Source: Oxyruncus cristatus
Lineage: Eukaryota > Chordata > Aves > Passeriformes > Cotingidae
Assembly (NCBI GenBank): GCA_013399855.1
Contig: VXAY01000722.1
Span: 209,705-273,704, forward strand
Length of the DNA stretch: 64,000 nt
Direction of reading: 5' to 3'
Positions 58,185 to 64,000 of the stretch are shown one piece after another. Under the pieces are notes generated by a model. The model was given only the letters and a program-made list of their open reading frames with translations, was not told where the DNA came from and searched no databases. Position 1 is the first letter of the stretch. Each line of letters opens with the position of its first letter. A program made the translations under genes and the position numbers.

Positions 58185-61100
58185 GACACAAAAACTGTAA
58201 TTAGTGTCAGTAACAGTTACCATTATCAACCCATGACTGAACTCAAGACAAAACAAAAAGTGACACCAGTAATTTGTATTGTGAGATTTATTACTTTCAA
58301 ATAAAACAGAAGAAAAGAGAGAAAAGACTACAATGACTGGAAGGGAAGGAAGTGCAAAAGTCAAAGAGGCATTATCTGCTTCAAAGAAAAAGCTGTTAAA
58401 AAAAAAAAAAAAGAAGAAGAGGATTCAGAAAAAAAACTTGTTAAAACTTAGAAAAGCTGAATTTGCCTCTGCAGTTGGCTGTGTCTTATTTCCCTAGATT
58501 CTGACCAACACCTTGGTGACTTCTTATTTTAAGAGGGACTACATAATTAGTCCCTGCTTAATTTTGATTAGCTGTACATCTATCCAAAGATGTTCATTGG
58601 AGGATGCAAATACCCACTGAGTTTAACATCAAGCAGAGTAACAATACCAAATGATATGTTAGTCCTTCCCATAATATAACATCATGAAGTATTCACCTCT
58701 TTTTCCTTTTGCTCTTACCTTTTTCTTTCTGTGTCATAAACACAAATCACCATCTGAACCCTTTTATTTATGGATAACAGATAGCTATCATTGTTTGGGT
58801 TAGATAACAATTTGTATATTCTCTTTTAATATTTATTTTTCACCACACACCATAGAACAGTCTGTAACTTGTTGCAAATTTTAAAGGAGAAAAAGTACTT
58901 TTAATGTTGGCAGGCTTTTTTTTTTCTTTACAAGAATTTTTTCCATTGAAACAACTAAGTTTAGCCATTCTTATTTCCCTTTTACAAAATGTTATCATCA
59001 TTCTTTCTGCAATTATCCAACAGGACCATTAAATGCTAATTTTACATCAAACCAAATTATTGTCACTTGTTAAAACTATTGAATTATTAAAGTTATTTTA
59101 ACAATGAGAAGCATTTTTGTTTGCTTGTGGGATTTGTTTGGATTTGATTTTTAGTAGGTTGAATTTCTTTGTAAGAACTATATCTTCAGGAGGCAATTTT
59201 TTAGCTTATTCTATGAGGACAAATTTTTTTGTGTACTACAGGAAAGGCATTTGGCACCTTGTAGTGGAGATCTTATCTGAAGAGAAGGTGTGGGAACTAA
59301 AAATCTCATAAGGTAATATAAGTGGATACAACTTGAAATCAGTCAAAATGACTCATTAGGAAAATAATTTGAGATGGTTTCAGAAGAAAAAAAATTAAAA
59401 CCATGAATTGCTTAGGTAATCAAACAGCCATACACGAAAGAAGTTTCATGTTATCCACGGACTTAAGGCCCTGAGATGATTCATTGATGGTCATAAAATT
59501 AGACAGTGGAAATAAAATGAGTATTTTTGATTCAGACACTAGAGCAATTTGTTTTGAAAATTCATGATGATATATTCCATTTTCTCTTAATTACTCATTG
59601 ACATATTTGTATTTTTTTTCCATCAGGAATGTGATTATCTCTATGTAAAGCTACTGTATTCAAAACGCAAGTAAAGGGCTTTTCACATCTAATAGTTAAT
59701 AAAGGATTTGGGATGTTGGTTCTTGCCCTACCACAGTTACATTTAGTCCCTCACAAATATTTCCTTAGATAAACTAAATTATAATCTTCTCTCCACTAGA
59801 CAAGAAAGGCCATATTAATCGTGTTTTCTTATTTCAAAGAGAGAAGAAATTCTACCTTTTTTATCTGTTCTATTACATTTTTGAGGGTCAAGACAGAAAG
59901 TTAATAACTTTCTCTTGGCCATTTGCTCTGACAGCTGGCGGTCAATTAGTATTCCCTCATCCCATAATTGGAATCGCTGATTACAAACCACTGTTGCTAA
60001 GACTCAAATATTGTGGCTCATTTGCAACTTCAGTGCCAGGTGAGATTAAGGGAAATGTCCCCCTGGTTAAGCCACCAGGAGCTGTGCCAAACTATAATCA
60101 GTCTTTTGCATACATCAGAGACCTACAAACACAGCAGAATGATTGTATAAGCAGCATCTGCAAGTTAAAGCTGCATCAAATTCTTCAAACATATGCACTT
60201 TGCCAGATATCCAGCCATTCTTGCAAATACCAGTACTTCATTACTTGGCACGTTTTCTAAGACACAGAGCTAACACAAAGTAGAGGAATACCAAATTGTC
60301 CACACAACGTGAAAGGAGTTTTTTAACCACATACAAATAATAATTCTGATTTTGCTATTGTTGACATTATAATTGTTGTTCCCTCTGCATTCAGTCTTCA
60401 GAATACCTAATGCTGAATCCTGGTAAACACTTAAATTGTAGAAAATCCAATTTCTGAAGTAGCTTTTTCATGGAGAAGTACTTAACCTAATGTTATCATG
60501 TTATCTTTTTATAAAAAAGAGGTTAACTCATACTGAACATTATGTGTGAAGCAAAATTTTTTGGTGGTAAGGTAAAAATTTGGGCTAGGGAGCTTATTCA
60601 AAAGATCTCATAAATAGTGAGGTTTAAGATGAGGAATATGGTTTCTTAAAAGATGAATAATGTTTTGATACATCCATCACCTTTTTTTTTACTCTCAATA
60701 AATCTCAACTTTTGATACCTCACTCCTGCCCAAGAAGCGTTGGTTGACAATCAGTCTTTCCAGATATTGCCCTTTCTGCCTTTTGTGTGTGTGTGTCTGT
60801 GTGCGTGTGATACTATTCAGCCAGAAATATTACTGTATTCTAGGATCTAACCAGAGAATTAGAAGACTGTGGCTCTGTGGTTCATAAATACAAACTCCGG
60901 ATCTGATGATGACTCCTTTTCTCTAACATTTTTCCCTTTGTCTCACTTTGTTTACATTATAACGTCTTTAGGACCAAGATTCTCTCATATTTTTGCTACC
61001 ATGTCTCAGCAAGCTGAAGACCAGCAAACGGGAGCTAAAACCTACTTACACAGTTCAGACAATAATTTGAAGAACTGGTTTCAGCATTCAGCTTGTTCTT

Positions 61101-62356
61101 TCAGAGGAGAGTACCTAAAACTGTGTTTAAATGTTTTTAGTTTTTCGGTGTTTTCTTTAATTTCCAGAAGAGCCTTTTGAAATCCTCATCTTTATTAGCT
61201 GTTAGTTTGAAGTGAGCTTGCTTATTGAAAGCAATCAATGTGTTTAATGTTGTTATGTGCAATAGGAATAAGATTGCTGTTCACTTCAGAGCAGTCCTTG
61301 CTTCATTCTGAAATGTGCCAATAAGAGCCCAAAAATCTTAACAGACTGTCTTGCAATATATACTTCTGTCCTCATGTTTGAAATCCTTGCCAATCTCTTA
61401 TCCTCTTACGTTGACTTGTAGAGCTCACATGTTGAATGTGCACTTCTTAAGGTCCAGTGTGTCTGTGATTCCAAGTGACACAAATTGGCTTTAACTAAAT
61501 GATGTTTTCCAATGATCTGTCATGGGCTCTGGCTGCTTCTACATCAAATGCTGGAGCTTCCTTGATCAAGCTATAAGGGCATCAGTGGAGGAAGTGAGTG
61601 TCAGAGTTACTTACTTTTCTTCTCCTGCTTGTTTTCAGAATTTTAAATAGAGAGTACTGAGGAGATTATCTTGTTTCATTAGCAGGAAGGATGTGCATAG
61701 TCATTGACTGGGCTGTGATGAGAAGATTAAACTCTCAGCTATCCCAGAGAATATATAAAGAGGTGCTTGGAAGTCGGCATCTGGAACAATTAATGAAGAA
61801 ATAAAATGCAATATGTGTGAAGTTTTTAGTACTAGCAAAAGTGATGGAAAGAACAGACCCATTAAAAAGAGAATGCCCAAGATAGAAAATTTTAGGTGAG
61901 ATGAGTCCATTGCCTACTTACAAAAATGTGTACTAAAATGACTGAACAGACCTATATTGCTTCTCAACAATAAAGGTGGGTCTTATCTGTACTGAAGAGA
62001 CCCACTGGATAGGAAAATTAGCAAAAATTCTTATCCATACCTTAAGATTATTACTGGTTCCATTTGTGGGTCAAAAATGAGGGACATATAATAAGCATAT
62101 CTTCAATTTAAAAATCTTGTATTATTCTTATATTTTCACATGAAATTTATGGCTTTCTCAGAGAGTCATAAAATAATAACAAAAAAAATATTTTTTTCTG
62201 GCCAATACATAATTGAAAGATTTGACTTTTTTGTAGATTTAGAGATCACATTTTCAAGCAGGACAAATTAATCTAAAGTATTGGATGTCAAAATATTGTC
62301 TGTGTGTTTTGAAAATTTAAGTTCAGTTATTTTTACTACTTTAATATGTTATTTGT

Positions 62357-62398
<42 letters not shown>

Positions 62399-62416
62399 TG
62401 TATAATATCTTCTTTA
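58185..62416. other. AT-rich unassigned sequence
   Basis: No gene was recognised in 4.2 kb. There is an A run at 58398-58412, a T run near 58917-58925, a GT-rich tract at about 60783-60808, and a TA repeat at 62360-62395 before the gap. The stretch 59930-60260 is of higher complexity and may be conserved noncoding sequence. Frames 59994-60260 (88 codons) and 60869-61180 (103 codons) have no recognised domain. Confidence 0.5.
62360..62395. repeat. (TA)18 microsatellite
   Basis: About eighteen TA units in a row, only 21 bases before a 100-N gap. Length in this assembly may not be reliable. Confidence 0.95.
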
Positions 62417-62516
62417 NNNNNNNNNNNNNNNNNNNNNNNNNNNNNNNNNNNNNNNNNNNNNNNNNNNNNNNNNNNNNNNNNNNNNNNNNNNNNNNNNNNN
62501 NNNNNNNNNNNNNNNN
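62417..62516. other. Assembly gap, 100 N
   Basis: Exactly 100 N, the usual placeholder for a gap of unknown size. The frame that runs into it is not evidence for a gene. Confidence 0.99.
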
Positions 62517-64000
62517 TTAGAATTAACAATGAAAGGACAAAACCAGGTTACTATGCCTTATCCTGTCCCTGGAGTGTATTCTTGCAGACAAAAGATGACT
62601 CCTCTGCAGAAAAACATAGCTTATAATACATAAATTCAAAATGGAGAAAACAAATCACATCCCAAGAACCTGTACACCCAATCAAAAGAACCTTGTGAAG
62701 TAACTTAGACGTAGGTATGGACACTGTATATGTCTGGCATTAGTTTAAATGAATCATCTCAAACTGCTTTAGCTTTTGCATACTCTTTGACACTGCCACT
62801 GTATGCTGGTAGACAATCAGTGACTGGAAACCTGTTACAGTCTTATTTTTTTTTTGTCCTTGGTTACCCTTTTTTTTTTTCCTGGCAGTGTTACGGACCT
62901 GACAGGAATTGCATTTTTATTCCATTGGCCCTAATGCATGCTGAGTTGTTTTTTGTGGTGTTTTGCTTTAATAATTTTGTTTCAATTGTACCATATCCCT
63001 ATTGAAATTTAAAACTCTTTAAAACCTTAAAACTCTTAAAACCATAAAAAAACCCAAACTTGTAAGTTCTGATAAATTTAGAATTTGCAGTTCAGAGATA
63101 AAAATGCAGCAACAGTTTAAAATACTAATGCCTGTTTAGCCATATAGAATCTAAACCAAACTGCTGGTAATTTATTCCGGTTTCTTGCTTATTATGCCAA
63201 TGGTTTTATCCTTGACCTGGAAGGACCACACACTCCAGGGATTAGTGGTAATTACGTTTCAGGCTAAGATGATCTCCATAGAGGAAAGACTGCCAATTGA
63301 ATCATATTGTGCTGAACTGCATAAAAATTATGCCAAATTATGTGCAGACACTTTAAAAGCAAGTTGTTTATAAAAAGGTGAGTGGCAGAGTATACTGTAC
63401 TGTAAAATAAAGGTAGGATAAGAAAGGTTACTGTTGCTTTCTTGGGTAACTTTTGAATTTGAATTTAAGTTTACTGCTCTTACTGAAGCTCACAGAAAAA
63501 AGTTACATCTTGGAGATAAATATTCAATATTTATAAAAAAAGTTCTGTTTTTTCTTTTTTTTTAATGAAAGTTTTGTAAACTCGTGGTCTAATGCTAGCT
63601 AAAAATAATACTTAGCTAGTAGTTATTATTCTGAACTGACTCTTAACTTTCTATATATTGAGAAAAGCAAAGGACCCTTTTCTCATTTGGGCTTTGGTAT
63701 ATACTTTTGCTGTTACATTCTTCTGTAAATGCCTACATCACTTTCTTTGAGCAATTCCTTTAAGATGACATATGTCCTGGTTTTTGCAGTTGCCATTAAT
63801 TTATAATAAATTTAGTATAATTTAAAACAGATTCAGTTTGACTACAAAAGTCAATATTTTATTCCTATTTGCTTTTCTGTATAAAATTGTATTAGGTAAC
63901 TGTACACAAAAAGTTTCTTGTGCTTTTTTTTATTTTATTTAATGTTCTTAAATATTTTTAATTGAAAATAATAATTTTCAACTACTATAGATTCCTCAGT
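62517..64000. other. AT-rich unassigned sequence
   Basis: No gene or repeat was recognised. T runs lie near 62848-62857 and 62870-62880, and a short AAAACTCTTAAAACC-type duplication near 63010-63046. Frames at 62730-63005 and 63185-63373 lack domains. Confidence 0.5.

Noticed and set aside
60869..61180. 103-codon plus-strand frame
   Set aside because: No recognisable domain and no conserved exon structure; could only be revived by transcript or conservation data.
62281..62520. 79-codon plus-strand frame with an IYIYIY run
   Set aside because: It translates the TA microsatellite and ends in the 100-N gap.
1..64000. Bacterial-type features such as operons, CRISPR arrays, attachment sites
   Set aside because: The CR1 LINEs and ERV LTR identify vertebrate DNA; no regularly spaced direct repeats or gene clusters are present.

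Overview
This is a vertebrate nuclear window, almost certainly from a bird. It is AT-rich and holds many 5'-truncated CR1 LINE copies in both orientations, ending in the typical ATTCTGTGATTCTATG-like 3' tail. It also holds at least one avian ERVL-type solo LTR and lacks SINEs. No intact host gene, exon, tRNA, rRNA or CRISPR is visible. All long open frames are CR1 remnants, shadows of repeats, frames crossing runs of N, or chance frames. The window looks like intergenic or deep intronic sequence. Species, chromosome and neighbouring genes cannot be told from it.

Layout: 1-19 gap then a TTTTG-type repeat. About 250-2030 is a decayed CR1 on the minus strand with RT and endonuclease relics. 2031-4640 is AT-rich with an 11-bp-arm hairpin at 4069-4095. 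About 4650-5270 is LTR-like, followed by a 33-bp minisatellite (5279-5407). 9318-10285 is a minus-strand CR1 3' end. 15129-15845 holds two abutting plus-strand CR1 pieces. 20541-21145 and 22246-22402 are minus-strand CR1; 22700-22870 is a very old RT scrap. 24144-24232 and 31143-31491 are plus-strand CR1 3' ends.

The longest element is a plus-strand CR1 at 32284-34752, with recognisable endonuclease C-terminus and reverse transcriptase but many breaks. Its RT box is FADY instead of FADD. Old CR1 relics follow at 44112-44624 and 46730-47095. A GC-richer block at about 47950-50340 contains diverged repeats of roughly 90-100 bp and possible retroviral LTR material. A solo ERVL-like LTR lies at 56923-58184. 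It contains an exact 206-bp duplication flanking a single N, which looks like an assembly join error. The remainder is AT-rich sequence with microsatellites, and gaps at 43564-43621 and 62417-62516.

There is no operon or pathway here. The window records successive layers of CR1 activity plus endogenous retroviral LTR insertion in a gene-poor region. I found no convincing undescribed system. The items most worth checking are the assembly duplication, the minisatellite, the unexplained GC-rich block and two candidate conserved noncoding stretches.
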